DNA of 64,000 bases from Aliiruegeria haliotis (GCF_003003255.1 NZ_PVTD01000010.1:62001-126000), one strand, 5' to 3'. Positions 46,783 to 57,361 are shown, numbered from the stretch's first letter. Translations and numbers: made by a program. The notes: a model not told the origin generated them from the sequence alone.

Positions 46783-47101
46783 GCCACCGCCCGGGCTGCG
46801 GTTCAGGCGATTTCGGGCTCACCGACTGCTGCAATCATCGAGTGGTGACGGATTCGCAACCAGCGCCGGGCAAGCGGCACTGTGGGGTGTTCACCGCGAA
46901 ACGGATGCAAGCTCGTTTCGAACTGATCCGTCCCGCTGCCGCGCCTCGTACTGGCCGACCGGGCTGGCTTTTCTCCGGTCGTGGGCGGGCCACTCGATGG
47001 GCTGCAGACCACGTCTATTGTGCCGCTCTCCGGGTTCGTTCGCCAGATGCGCTTGCGGCCATCCGGGCTCTTCGCAGGCCATCACTGCAGTTCCGAAGCT
47101 G
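46783..47101. other. Intergenic region between yaaA and the convergent hybrid kinase
   Basis: A 319-base stretch with several open frames on both strands but none with a plausible ribosome site and start. Composition is like coding DNA, so it may be a decayed gene or dispersed relic. No terminator was recognised. Confidence 0.5.
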
Positions 47102-49639
47102 TCATTCAACGGCAGACGCAATCCCTATTACGGGTGGCCTGCAATCCCTTGGACAATGGGTCAGGATCATATCCAGAATGTCCTCCTTGCGGAGTGGCTT
47201 TGACAGGTAGAGGTCAAGTCCCGCTGCGAGGATCTCCTCCTTGTCCCCCGACATCGCGTGGGCTGTCATCGCGACGATCGGAACGCGACCTCCCCGGACG
47301 TTCTGTGCACGGATGGCGGCGGTCGCCTGCTTGCCATCCATTTCCGGCATGGAAATATCCATGAATATCAGGTCCGGTTGGAAGCTGCGGTAGGTTTCCA
47401 CTGCCTCGCGCCCGTTCGAAACGAACAAAAGTTCAATATCCAATGCCTTGACGATTTTGCCGAACACGAACTGGTTGGTCCGGTTGTCTTCCGCGGCCAG
47501 CACTCGCATCTGGCGTGGGACCGGTAGTGCACCTGAAGCACGTACCGAGGGCGCAGCATCATCCGGGCCTGACGCCAATAGAGGAACAGGGTGTGCTCGG
47601 CGCGAGGCGAACGACAGAATCCCGCCGGGGGCTTGCACCTGTGGAGCATTCTGTTCTCCAGAGCGGTCGCCCACCTTGGCGGCTGGCGCGCTCTCCGGCG
47701 TGTGCGGTATCACCGCCGGCTCCGGATGGATGGTGCTCTGTGGGCACGCCCCAGAGAGCCCGGGGATCGCCTGATCCGGCGACGTGTTGGTCGCGACCGG
47801 ACGGGACCGGGCATTCTCCGGAGAGAGATCCGGCCCGGCGTCGGGCAGGGACGTCCGCTGCCGCATACCGGCCACGGCAGCCGCAGGATGCTCCCGCGCG
47901 AGATCGGCCAGGGTTCTGAGCAAATCGCTGCGAAGTATGGGACGGGCCAGGGTCGCGTCCACAAAGGTGCGGGCATCCGTGGCGGCCGCCTGCCTTGCAT
48001 CGGCGCAGAGCAGGACCGTCGCGGACACCAGACCCTGGCTGCGCAGGTCATTCGCCAACTCCGTGCCGGTGATGTCCGGCAAGCTCTCGTCGATCAACAG
48101 GATTTGCGGCGACGGGTCTGCTGCGATCTCCCGAAGCGCATCATGTCCGTTCAGAACGCAGCGCACATCCAACCCGAGTTGGCGAAGCTGCTTGGACAGG
48201 ATGTCCTTGTCCAGATCGCCACCGCCGACCATCATCGCGCGAACCTGCTTTGGCACGAGCTCCCGCAGGGACGGTCGCTCATTCTCCGCACAGGGAAGCG
48301 TTACGGAGAATCCGAAACAGGCACCCCGCCCCATTTCCGACTCAACCCAGATCTCCCCCCCCATGAGCTCGACGATTTCGCGGCTGATGGCCAAACCGAG
48401 GCCAGACCCCTCGAAACTGCGGTTCTTCCCTTGCTCGACCTGGGCGAACTTGTCGAAGATATGCTCCTGCACGTCGTTGGCGATGCCGATGCCCGTGTCC
48501 TCCACGTTCACGTGCACCTTCCAGTCGCTATCCTCCAATTCGAGCCCGGTGATGCGGATCAGCACATAGCCGTCGAACGTGAACTTCACAGCGTTGCCGA
48601 TCAGGTTTGTCAGCACCTGCCGCAACCGGCCGGGGTCACCGACCAGTTTCGTCGGCAGAAACAGGTCGTAGTCCACATGCAGCTCCAGCCCCTTGTCGCG
48701 GACCATCGGCGCCACGAGGGTCAACACCTCGTGCAGCATCAGCTCCAAATCGAAAGGTTCCGGGCGCAACGCCATTTGCTCCGCTTCCAGCCTGGAGAAA
48801 TCGAGCACGTCGTTGATGATCGCCAGCAACGCCTCGCCCGAGCTTCGGATCGTCTTCAGGTACAACCGCTGCTCCGGCTCCTGCGTCCCCTCCAGCAACA
48901 GGTCGGTCATCGCGACCACGCCGTTCATCGGGGTGCGCACTTCGTGGCTCATGTTGGCGAGGAACGCCGATTTTGCGCGATTTGCGGCCTCGGCCCGATA
49001 ACTGGCCTGACGCAACTCCTCCTCCCGGGCCATCATGTCGGAGATATCGACCGCAAGGCACACCATGTCGCCATCGCGGGAGCGGCGATCATGAAACCGG
49101 TAGTATTGACCGTTCCAGAGTTGCACTGTCATGTCCGGGATCGGCTCCTGATCCCAACGGTCAAGCATGCTGGCAATCCACGCACTCGGCGCTGCGTTAC
49201 CAAGGTCGAAAATCCCCTCCTCCGCCGCAAGGCGCAGCACGTCGAGGTAGCCGGTGCCGGGTTGAATCAGGTCCGAGTAGTCGAACAGCGACAGCCAGGC
49301 GGTGTTGGCGGCAATCAGTTTCTCCTGCCGGTCAAAAACCGCGAACCCGTCGGTGATCGTTTCGACTGAATCCCACAACCTTCGCTCTACAATCTCCACT
49401 TGCCGTTCCGCGGCTGCCAGTTCCTGTCGCGTGCGGGCGTTGGTTGTCTTCAGTGTCTCCGCCTCGTGGCGGACCACGCGAACCTCCTCGCGTTGCTCCA
49501 CGATCTGATCGGTGAGTTTCAAGGCATGTTGCGACAGCTTTCGGTTCGCCTCGAACAGCTCCCTGCTCTTGAGCTCCAGCAGGCGTTCGGCAGCGAGTCG
49601 CGCGCGGCGTTCAGCGGCAAGCTTGTCGGTTAGGTTCAT
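47102..49639 (-). CDS. Soluble hybrid histidine kinase (coiled coil / PAS / HisKA / HATPase / two REC)
   Basis: An 845-residue cytoplasmic sensor. Residues ~5-90 form a long coiled coil (RRARLAAERLLELKSRELFEANRKLSQ), ~90-210 a PAS domain, then HisKA with phospho-His232 (NMSHEVRTPMNG), an ATPase domain (NAVKFT, DTGIGIA, GSGLGLAI), a first receiver without acidic pair (MMVGGGD) and with Arg for the SKP Lys, and a complete second receiver with phospho-Asp761 (IFMDISMPEMDG, SKP). The start at 49639 is the first Met of the coiled coil; the frame upstream lacks coding character. No membrane segment is seen. No output regulator is adjacent. Confidence 0.88.
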   Translation of the reverse strand: MNLTDKLAAERRARLAAERLLELKSRELFEANRKLSQHALKLTDQIVEQREEVRVVRHEAETLKTTNARTRQELAAAERQVEIVERRLWDSVETITDGFAVFDRQEKLIAANTAWLSLFDYSDLIQPGTGYLDVLRLAAEEGIFDLGNAAPSAWIASMLDRWDQEPIPDMTVQLWNGQYYRFHDRRSRDGDMVCLAVDISDMMAREEELRQASYRAEAANRAKSAFLANMSHEVRTPMNGVVAMTDLLLEGTQEPEQRLYLKTIRSSGEALLAIINDVLDFSRLEAEQMALRPEPFDLELMLHEVLTLVAPMVRDKGLELHVDYDLFLPTKLVGDPGRLRQVLTNLIGNAVKFTFDGYVLIRITGLELEDSDWKVHVNVEDTGIGIANDVQEHIFDKFAQVEQGKNRSFEGSGLGLAISREIVELMGGEIWVESEMGRGACFGFSVTLPCAENERPSLRELVPKQVRAMMVGGGDLDKDILSKQLRQLGLDVRCVLNGHDALREIAADPSPQILLIDESLPDITGTELANDLRSQGLVSATVLLCADARQAAATDARTFVDATLARPILRSDLLRTLADLAREHPAAAVAGMRQRTSLPDAGPDLSPENARSRPVATNTSPDQAIPGLSGACPQSTIHPEPAVIPHTPESAPAAKVGDRSGEQNAPQVQAPGGILSFASRRAHPVPLLASGPDDAAPSVRASGALPVPRQMRVLAAEDNRTNQFVFGKIVKALDIELLFVSNGREAVETYRSFQPDLIFMDISMPEMDGKQATAAIRAQNVRGGRVPIVAMTAHAMSGDKEEILAAGLDLYLSKPLRKEDILDMILTHCPRDCRPPVIGIASAVE

Positions 49640-49811
49640 CTCTATCGGCACTCCCCGCGGGGCGGGACAAGCTGGCGTCCCTTCGCGCTCAACATGCCGC
49701 CACTTGGTGAACAGACGTTTAACCAAGGTCCGCCAAAGACCGGGGAATCGTTGCGCTGAAGGGGGCCGGCATGGCACCTTGGAGGGGTCGATTGATTGAC
49801 GGAGTATTTTG

Positions 49812-52800
49812 ATGCGTCGTGTATTGTTCCGCTTGCTCGCCTTTGGTCTGCCCCTTGCCATCTCCCTTTCGGCAAGCGCCCAGCCGCAGGATGGCTCAGT
49901 CCCCGAACGCAGGCTCGTCGTGGAGCGCGACACGGATTTCTTCGGCGCCGATCTCAGGTCGATCTTCGACACCACCTACGAGGCCTGCAAAACCGCCTGC
50001 CTGACAGATCCGTCCTGCGGTGCCTTCACCTTCAATACCCGTTCCAACAGTTGTTTTCCGAAACAGGAGATGACCCGGCGCGAGCCCTACGAGGGTGCCC
50101 TTTCCGCGTTGGTTTTGCGTACACCGCCAGAAGTGATGCAGCGTGCGGCGATCCGCGCCGGGGAGTTGGATTTCCTGCGGCCGAGCGACCTCGAACAGGC
50201 CCGCAAGGAGGCCGAGGACCTGCCGCGCCGTCACCTTGCCGGTGGTTGGTCGCTGGAGGATTTGACGCGCGGTGGCACCGAGGCACGTTCCCGCGGCGAT
50301 CACGCCGTGGCCCTGCGATGGATTGGTGCCGTGATTGTCCTTGCCGACACATCCGGCAGCTGGCTCGACTATGCGGATTCGGCGCTCCTTGCCGAAGGCG
50401 AGAACGGCAGCCAGACCCGTAACTTGCGCGCCCGCGCCCTGCCCGCCGCGATCAACGCCTACCTGCGTGCGGTCGACCCGCCGGCGCAGGCCCGGGCATT
50501 GACCCTGATGGCCCGCGCGCTGGAGGATGCCCGGCGCGGGCGCGACATGCTCTCCGCACTCCGGCTGGCCAATCAACTCGGACCGACGCCGGAGATCGCC
50601 GGCATGCTCTCCGACGCCATCGGCAAATACGGTTTCCGCATCACCGAGCATCGCGTCGACAGCGAGACCGCCGTGCCCCGGATCTGCGTGACCTTTTCCG
50701 AAAAACTCGCCGAGGGAATCGACTTCGAGCCCTATGTCCAGTTGCCCGGACAGAGCTTTGCGGTCGACGCCTCCGGTTCCGATCTCTGCATCGACGGGGT
50801 CGAACATGGGCGCCGCTATCAGGTGACCTTCCGGGCCGGCCTGCCCGCAGCCTCCGGCGAAGGGATGGTGAAGGACGTGCCGCTCGCGCTCTACGTGCGG
50901 GACCGCGCGCCCGCCGTGCGTTTCCCGGGTCGCGCCTACGTGTTGCCCAGAACACCGGACGCCGCGCTTCCGATCGTCACGGTAAACCTCTCCGAAGTGG
51001 ACCTGACACTTTCCCGGATCTCGGATCGCAGCGTGGTCTCCATGATCCAGCAGGACCTGTTCGGACGCCCGCTTTCCCACTGGGAAGAACAACAGTTCAA
51101 GAACAGCACAGCCGAAGAAGTCTGGAGCGGCACCGGAAGCATGGAGCCGACGCTGAACCGCGACGTCACGACCCTGTTGCCGATGCAGGATGCAATCGCC
51201 GAACTGCCGGCCGGGCTCTATGCCCTGCAAGCGCGCATCCACGGTGCCGACCCTTATGACGTGCCCTCCGCGACCCAGTGGTTCGTCATCTCCGACATCG
51301 GGCTGGCGAGCATGAGCGGCGCCGATGGCCTGCATGTCTTTGCCCGCAGCCTGGGTTCTGCCGCGCCGTTGGAAGGGCTGGAAGTCGCGCTAATCTCCCG
51401 CTCCAACCGCGTCCTCGATACCGCGACAACCGATGCGCGGGGCTATGCCGCCTTCGCACCCGGGCTGACACTGGGACGGGGCGGGTCCGCACCTGCGTTG
51501 GTGACGGCGACAATGGGGGAGGACGACATGGGTTTCCTGGCCCTGACCGACCCGGCGTTCGACCTGTCCGACCGGGGTGTGGAAGGGCGGCCTGCCGCCG
51601 GCCCGGTCGATGTCTTCCTCGCGACAGACCGTGGCGCCTATCGAGCCGGCGAGGTCATCCACGCCACGGCCCTGGCGCGTGACGGGACCGCCACCGCAAT
51701 TCCCGGGCTGCCGCTTACCGCTATCCTGACCCGGCCTGACGGCGTCGAGTATTCCCGCCATACCAGCGCGGATGACCGGGCCGGTGGCCACGTCTTTGCG
51801 ATGCCCGTCGGCGGGTCCGTCCCGCGCGGCACATGGAAACTGGCTGTACATGCCGATCCGGACGCCCCGGCGCTGGCGACCCGTTCGCTGCTGGTGGAGG
51901 ATTTCCTGCCCGAACGGATCGACGTGGACCTTGCCCTTGCCGACGCACCCATCCGCCTCGGCGACACGCCGACGCTCGATATCACGGCGCGATATCTCTT
52001 TGGTGCGCCGGGCGGCGACCTTCCCGTCGAGGGAGAGGTCCTGTTGCGCGCGGCGGAGGGGCTGGCGGATTGGCCCGGCTATCGTTTCGGCCGTCACGAC
52101 GAGCCCTTCGATCCGCGGTTCGCGGCCATTGATACCAGCCGCACCGATGACAAAGGCCTGGCGCAAATCGACCTCGACCTGCCGGAGGTGCCCGATCCGG
52201 CCCGGCCACTTGAACTGCGCGTGACAACCCGCGTGTCCGAAGGCTCCGGGCGTCCGGTCGAACGCCGACTGACCCGTGCCATGGCCCCCTCGGACCCGCT
52301 CATCGGGATCAGGCCGATGTTCGACGGCGTGGTTCCGGAAGGTACGGAAGCCAGCTTCCAGATTGCGGGGATAGGCCCCGAGGGCGCCGCCACCCCGATG
52401 CGGGTGAAGTGGACGATGAACCGTGTGGAGACGCGCTACCAGTGGTATTCCAACTACGGCAGTTGGGACTGGGAGCCGGTCACCCGGCGCGAGCGCATTG
52501 CGACCGGCGAGCTTTCCCTCGGCACGGGCCCGAGCCCGCTCTCCGCTCCGGTGGACTGGGGTCAGTATGAACTGGTTGTAGAGCGGATCGACGGCCCATA
52601 CGCCGCCAGCTCAACCGACTTCTACGCCGGATGGTACGCTCCTGCCGACGCCTCCGCTTCCCCCGACTTGCTGGAAGTTTCACTGGACAAGGTGGCCTAT
52701 CGCCCGGGCGAGACGGCACAACTCCGCATTGTCCCGCGTGAGGCAGGCAAGGCACTCGTGACCGTTGCCTCCAACAGGTTGATCGACATGCAGGCACTGG

Positions 52801-55262
52801 AACTGCCGGAAGGGGAAACTATCGTGTCCCTGCCTGTCACGGACGCCTGGGGCGCGGGAGCCTATGTCACGGCCACGTTGATCCAGCCGATGGACGCGGA
52901 CCGGGGACGCAACCCGACCCGTTCCCTTGGGCTTGTCCATGCGCAGGTCGATCCGGGCCCGGCAAAACTCTTGGCACATTTTGACGTCCCCGATGCCGCG
53001 GCCCCGCGCGCAGCCCTCGATGTGGTGCTCAGGGTCGAAGGCGTCGCACCGGGTGAGACAGCCTTCGCCACAATCGCCGCAGTCGATCAGGGGATCCTGA
53101 ACCTGACCGGTTTCGAGCCACCGGACGCCTCCCGGCATTTCTTCGGCCAGCGACGCCTCGGCATGGAGTTGCGCGACATCTACGGTCGGCTGATCGATGG
53201 CCAGACCGGAGCACGGGGCGAGATCCGGTCCGGCGGCGACGCTGCCTCCGAGATGCGGATGGAAAGCCCGCCGCCGACCGAGGAACTGGTGGCCTTCTTC
53301 TCCGGTCCGTTGACGATCGGTGAGGACGGCATAGCGCGTACATCCTTCGACCTGCCCGCGTTCAACGGGCAGGTGAAGCTGATGGCCGTGGTATGGTCGG
53401 CCGACGCAGTTGGAGAAGCCTCCACTGACGTGCTCGTACGCGATCCGGTGGTGCTCTCCGCGTCAGTTCCGCGCTTTCTTACGCCCGGCGATACCTCTCG
53501 CCTGCGGCTGGAAATGGTCCACGCGACCGGCCCTGCGGGCGACATGGCAGTCTCCGCCAGTGGAAGTGGTCTCACGTTGAACACGGCGGCCCTGGCCGAT
53601 GCGATCCCGCTCACCGAACAGGGAAAGGCCACGCTCTCCCTGCCCCTGCGAGCCGACACGCCCGGGCTCGCACAGATCGATATCTCCGTGACCACGCCGG
53701 ATGGCAGGGCCCTGACCAAGACCCTGAAGATCCCGGTACAGGTGAACGACCCGGAGATTTCCACCACTGCCCGTTTCACGCTGGCCGCGGGTGACAGCTT
53801 TACCCTGTCGCGCGATGTCTTTGCCGGGCTTCGGCCCGGGACGGGCACCGCAACGCTCGCCCTCGGGCTGCTTGGCACGCTCGACGGGCCCGGCCTGCTT
53901 ACCGCGCTCGACCGCTATCCCTATGGCTGCACGGAACAGGTGACCTCACAGGCGCTGCCGTTGCTCTACCATGATCAGGTCGCTTCCGTGATTGGGCTCG
54001 ACAGTGCCGATCGGATCGCCGAGCGGATTGACGGCGCTATCGACAAGGTCCTGTCGCGGCAGAAACCCGGGGGTGGTTTTGGCCTCTGGGGCGCGCATGG
54101 CGGCGACTTCTGGCTCGACGCCTATGTGACGGACTTCCTGTCGCGCGCCCGCGCGCAGGGCCATACCGTCCCGCAGCAAGCCTTTGCACAGGCAATGGAC
54201 AACCTGCGGAATCAACTCAACTACGCCGCGGATTTCGATGAAGGCGGAGAGGACGTCGCCTATGCGCTGATGGTGCTCGCCCGCGAAGGTGCCGCGCCAA
54301 TGGGCGACCTGCGCTACTATGCCGACGTGAAAGGCGACGCCTTCGCCACACCAATGGCCGCAGCCCAGATCGGTTCCGCACTGGCCATGTATGGCGACCA
54401 GCGCCGCGCTGACGCCATGTTCTCCCGCGCCGCCCGGAAGCTCCTGAACCGGCTTGGGGATGAGACCGAACAGGTCTGGCGGGCCGACTACGGCACCAAC
54501 CTGCGCGACAGCGCCGCCGTCCTCGCACTCGCCGCCCAGGCGGGCAGCGACGTGGTCGACCGCGCCACGCTGGTGGAACGTGTCGCCTCCCCCACCCGTG
54601 ACCGCTCCACGCAGGAAGCAACCTGGACCCTGCTCGCCGCCCATGCGTTGACCGAAACGCCGGACGGCTCGGGCTTCCTCGTTGACGGCCAGCCGGCCAC
54701 CGGCCCATTGGTCCGCGTGCTGGAGGACGATACCGCCGCCCGGGCGATCACCGTGACCAACGACACCGGGCGCGACGCCCCGTTGACGCTCACCACCTTC
54801 GGCGTGCCCACCATTCCGCCGGACCGCCAATCCTACGGCTACGCGCTGGAGCGGCGCTACTTCACGATGGAGGGCGAGAATGCCGATCCGAGCGCCGTGC
54901 CGCAGGGAACGCGCCTTGTGACGGTCCTCTCCGTCACGCCGTTCGCCTACAGCGAGGCGCGGCTGATGATCGACGACCCGCTCCCGGCGGGGTTCGAGAT
55001 CGACAATCCAAGCCTGCTGCGCAGCGGTGACATCAAGGCACTCGACTGGCTCAAGACGACCGAGACGCAGACTGCGGAGTTTCGTCAGGACCGTTTCCTC
55101 GCCGCTGTCGACTGGCGCTCGAAGGAGAGCTTCAACGTCGCCTACATCGTTCGCGCCGTGTCACCGGGCAGCTATCACCACCCGGCGGCCTCTGTCGCGG
55201 ACATGTACCGGCCCCAGTTCCGCGCCAGCACGGACTCCGGCCGCGTGAGCGTCTTCGAGTGA
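49812..55262 (+). CDS. Bacterial alpha-2-macroglobulin with N-terminal PAN-like domain
   Basis: An 1816-residue periplasmic protease-trap protein. A signal peptide (VLFRLLAFGLPLAISLSASAQ) is followed by a PAN/apple-like Cys-rich domain (~35-90, KTACLTDPSCGAFTFN). MG-type beta domains occupy ~300-1200, with the bait region about 1100-1150 (rich in Met, Ser and Pro). The thioester CTEQ is at 1373-1376, inside YPYGCTEQVTSQ, and the alpha/alpha-barrel complement-like domain runs to ~1700. A thioester capable of crosslinking proteases is thus present. Pairing with pbpC is the classic arrangement for this family (wall repair after attack). The ATG at 49812 has CGGAG at 8-base spacing. Confidence 0.9.
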   Translation: MRRVLFRLLAFGLPLAISLSASAQPQDGSVPERRLVVERDTDFFGADLRSIFDTTYEACKTACLTDPSCGAFTFNTRSNSCFPKQEMTRREPYEGALSALVLRTPPEVMQRAAIRAGELDFLRPSDLEQARKEAEDLPRRHLAGGWSLEDLTRGGTEARSRGDHAVALRWIGAVIVLADTSGSWLDYADSALLAEGENGSQTRNLRARALPAAINAYLRAVDPPAQARALTLMARALEDARRGRDMLSALRLANQLGPTPEIAGMLSDAIGKYGFRITEHRVDSETAVPRICVTFSEKLAEGIDFEPYVQLPGQSFAVDASGSDLCIDGVEHGRRYQVTFRAGLPAASGEGMVKDVPLALYVRDRAPAVRFPGRAYVLPRTPDAALPIVTVNLSEVDLTLSRISDRSVVSMIQQDLFGRPLSHWEEQQFKNSTAEEVWSGTGSMEPTLNRDVTTLLPMQDAIAELPAGLYALQARIHGADPYDVPSATQWFVISDIGLASMSGADGLHVFARSLGSAAPLEGLEVALISRSNRVLDTATTDARGYAAFAPGLTLGRGGSAPALVTATMGEDDMGFLALTDPAFDLSDRGVEGRPAAGPVDVFLATDRGAYRAGEVIHATALARDGTATAIPGLPLTAILTRPDGVEYSRHTSADDRAGGHVFAMPVGGSVPRGTWKLAVHADPDAPALATRSLLVEDFLPERIDVDLALADAPIRLGDTPTLDITARYLFGAPGGDLPVEGEVLLRAAEGLADWPGYRFGRHDEPFDPRFAAIDTSRTDDKGLAQIDLDLPEVPDPARPLELRVTTRVSEGSGRPVERRLTRAMAPSDPLIGIRPMFDGVVPEGTEASFQIAGIGPEGAATPMRVKWTMNRVETRYQWYSNYGSWDWEPVTRRERIATGELSLGTGPSPLSAPVDWGQYELVVERIDGPYAASSTDFYAGWYAPADASASPDLLEVSLDKVAYRPGETAQLRIVPREAGKALVTVASNRLIDMQALELPEGETIVSLPVTDAWGAGAYVTATLIQPMDADRGRNPTRSLGLVHAQVDPGPAKLLAHFDVPDAAAPRAALDVVLRVEGVAPGETAFATIAAVDQGILNLTGFEPPDASRHFFGQRRLGMELRDIYGRLIDGQTGARGEIRSGGDAASEMRMESPPPTEELVAFFSGPLTIGEDGIARTSFDLPAFNGQVKLMAVVWSADAVGEASTDVLVRDPVVLSASVPRFLTPGDTSRLRLEMVHATGPAGDMAVSASGSGLTLNTAALADAIPLTEQGKATLSLPLRADTPGLAQIDISVTTPDGRALTKTLKIPVQVNDPEISTTARFTLAAGDSFTLSRDVFAGLRPGTGTATLALGLLGTLDGPGLLTALDRYPYGCTEQVTSQALPLLYHDQVASVIGLDSADRIAERIDGAIDKVLSRQKPGGGFGLWGAHGGDFWLDAYVTDFLSRARAQGHTVPQQAFAQAMDNLRNQLNYAADFDEGGEDVAYALMVLAREGAAPMGDLRYYADVKGDAFATPMAAAQIGSALAMYGDQRRADAMFSRAARKLLNRLGDETEQVWRADYGTNLRDSAAVLALAAQAGSDVVDRATLVERVASPTRDRSTQEATWTLLAAHALTETPDGSGFLVDGQPATGPLVRVLEDDTAARAITVTNDTGRDAPLTLTTFGVPTIPPDRQSYGYALERRYFTMEGENADPSAVPQGTRLVTVLSVTPFAYSEARLMIDDPLPAGFEIDNPSLLRSGDIKALDWLKTTETQTAEFRQDRFLAAVDWRSKESFNVAYIVRAVSPGSYHHPAASVADMYRPQFRASTDSGRVSVFE

Positions 55263-57295
55263 GCCGCTACGGGCTCTTTCTTGTCGCGGCCCTGCTGTTT
55301 GCAGGGGCCGCCAGCCGCGATGCCTTCGACCGGTGGGTCGCGGCGACGGTCCTGCCGGTCCTGATCACCGAGACCTCGGTGGAGGTGCTGGACCGGGAAG
55401 GCCGCCTGTTGCGGGCCTTCACCGTCGCCGACGGCCGCTGGCGGCTGGCAACGCGGGAGGGCGGCGTCGACCCGCTGCTCCCCCAGATGTTGATTGCCTA
55501 CGAAGACAAGCGGTTCCATCGCCACAACGGCGTCGACTGGATCGCGATGGCGCGTGCCGCCGGCCTCGCCCTGCGATATGGCCGTGTGGTCTCGGGCGGC
55601 TCCACGCTCACCATGCAGGTCGCCCGTCTCCTGGAGGACAGTGGAACCGGCCAGATGGCTGGCAAGATCCGGCAGATGCGCGTGGCCCTTGCGCTGGAAC
55701 GGCAGGTCTCCAAGGCAAAGATCCTGTCCCTCTACTTCGACAATGCGCCCTATGGCGGCAACCTCGAAGGGGTTCGCGCGGCGACGCTGGCCTATTTCGG
55801 CAAGGAACCGCGCCGCCTGACGCCTGCGGAGGCCGCCCTGCTGGTTGCATTGCCGCAAGCGCCCAGTTCCCGCCGCCCCGACCGACATGCCGAGGCGGCG
55901 ACCATCGCCCGGGATCGCGTGCTCGACCGTATGGTCGGCGCAGGGGTTCTGACCGATGACAAGGCCAACGCGGCCCGTTTGCGCCCCGTCTCGCCGGATC
56001 GGCGCCCGTTTCCGGCCTTCGCCCCGCACCTTGCCGAGCGGCTCCAGCAGGACAATCCGCTGCGCAACGTCCACCTGACCAGCATCGACCGCGACCTTCA
56101 AGCTGGTCTGGAACGGTTGGCCAGAGAGGCCGTGTCGGATGCCGGAGACCGCCTGTCCGCGGCGATCATGGTGGCCGACCACCGGACCGGCGAGGTGCTC
56201 GCCACCGTTGGCTCCGCCGGCTACCTCTCGGAGATCCGTGGCGGCTGGGTGGACATGACCCGCGCCTTGCGCTCTCCCGGATCGACCCTCAAGCCGCTTG
56301 TCTACGGACTGGCTTTCGATGCCGGCCTCGCCCATCCCGAGACGCTGGTAGACGACCGCCCGAGCCTCTTCGGCGACTACGCTCCCACGAATTTTGACGG
56401 CGCCTTCCGCGGTACGCTTCAGGTTCGCCGAGCCTTGCAGCTCTCGCTCAACATCCCGGTCGTTGCGCTGACCGACGCGCTCGGTCCCGCGCGCCTGCTC
56501 AGCGGTCTGCGTCGCGCGGGCACCACTCCCACCCTCCCCGGAGGTGTGCCGGGTCTTGCGGTCGCATTGGGCGGTGTCGGCATGTCGCTGGAGGATCTGA
56601 TGCGCCTTTATGGCGGGATTGCTCGCGGGGGCATGGCCATGCCGCTCTCCTACGGCGAGCCGGCCGCGGCCTCGCAAAAGCGCATCCTTTCGCCAGAAGC
56701 AGCATGGCAAGTCGGGCATATCCTCGCCGGAATTGCTCCGCCACCACACGCAGCCCGGCTACGGCTGGCCTACAAGACCGGCACAAGCTACGGCCACCGC
56801 GATGCCTGGGCGCTTGGCTACGACGGCCGCCACGTTGCCGGTGTCTGGATCGGCCGCCCTGACGGCACAGCCGTCCCCGGCGCGTTCGGTGGCGATCTCG
56901 CTGCCCCGATCCTTTTCCGGTCCTTCGCCTATCTCAAACCCGAGGAGGACCAGCTTCCACCACCACCGGATGGCGTCCTTCTGCTGGCGACGTCCGAACT
57001 CCCGCAGCCGCTCCAGCGCTTCCGGTCCCGTACCGCCGCCTTCGAAACCGCCCCGGACGCCCCACGGCTGGCCTTTCCACCCGATGGCGCACAGGTCGAG
57101 GCGCCCGATGGCCTCACTCTCAAGGTTCATGGCGGCGTGCCGCCTTTCACTTGGCTTATCGACGGCGCGCCCGCCGTGTTGCGGACACGAACCCGCGAAG
57201 CGTGGGTCGAGACGCCGGGTCCCGGCTATCACGCACTGTCGGTGATCGACGCACGAGGGCAGTCGGCCCGGGCCCATGTCCGGTTGATCAACTAA
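55259..57295 (+). CDS. pbpC: Penicillin-binding protein 1C (glycosyltransferase/transpeptidase)
   Basis: A 678-residue class A-type penicillin-binding protein. The N-terminal membrane anchor precedes a GT51 glycosyltransferase domain (YEDKRFHRHNGVDW, with catalytic Glu) and a transpeptidase domain (SPGSTLKPLVYG with catalytic Ser342, KTGTSYG). The C-terminal ~80 residues (PDGAQVEAPDG ... PGYHALSVIDARG) form the small beta-sandwich domain unique to PbpC. The GTG start overlaps the alpha-2-macroglobulin stop (GTGA). The protein probably builds glycan near sites protected by its partner. Confidence 0.94.
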   Translation: MSRYGLFLVAALLFAGAASRDAFDRWVAATVLPVLITETSVEVLDREGRLLRAFTVADGRWRLATREGGVDPLLPQMLIAYEDKRFHRHNGVDWIAMARAAGLALRYGRVVSGGSTLTMQVARLLEDSGTGQMAGKIRQMRVALALERQVSKAKILSLYFDNAPYGGNLEGVRAATLAYFGKEPRRLTPAEAALLVALPQAPSSRRPDRHAEAATIARDRVLDRMVGAGVLTDDKANAARLRPVSPDRRPFPAFAPHLAERLQQDNPLRNVHLTSIDRDLQAGLERLAREAVSDAGDRLSAAIMVADHRTGEVLATVGSAGYLSEIRGGWVDMTRALRSPGSTLKPLVYGLAFDAGLAHPETLVDDRPSLFGDYAPTNFDGAFRGTLQVRRALQLSLNIPVVALTDALGPARLLSGLRRAGTTPTLPGGVPGLAVALGGVGMSLEDLMRLYGGIARGGMAMPLSYGEPAAASQKRILSPEAAWQVGHILAGIAPPPHAARLRLAYKTGTSYGHRDAWALGYDGRHVAGVWIGRPDGTAVPGAFGGDLAAPILFRSFAYLKPEEDQLPPPPDGVLLLATSELPQPLQRFRSRTAAFETAPDAPRLAFPPDGAQVEAPDGLTLKVHGGVPPFTWLIDGAPAVLRTRTREAWVETPGPGYHALSVIDARGQSARAHVRLIN

Positions 57296-57361
57296 CTCCG
57301 GCCAGATGCCCGCGACCCGGGCCACGCCCTAAAGTTAGGCAGCCCGGTCCAGCGGTGTGTG

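Noticed and set aside
47591-49369. 592-codon open frame on the plus strand
   Set aside because: It is antisense to the hybrid kinase; no recognisable domain and no ribosome site.
55175-56749. 524-codon open frame on the minus strand
   Set aside because: It is antisense to pbpC, with intact transpeptidase motifs.
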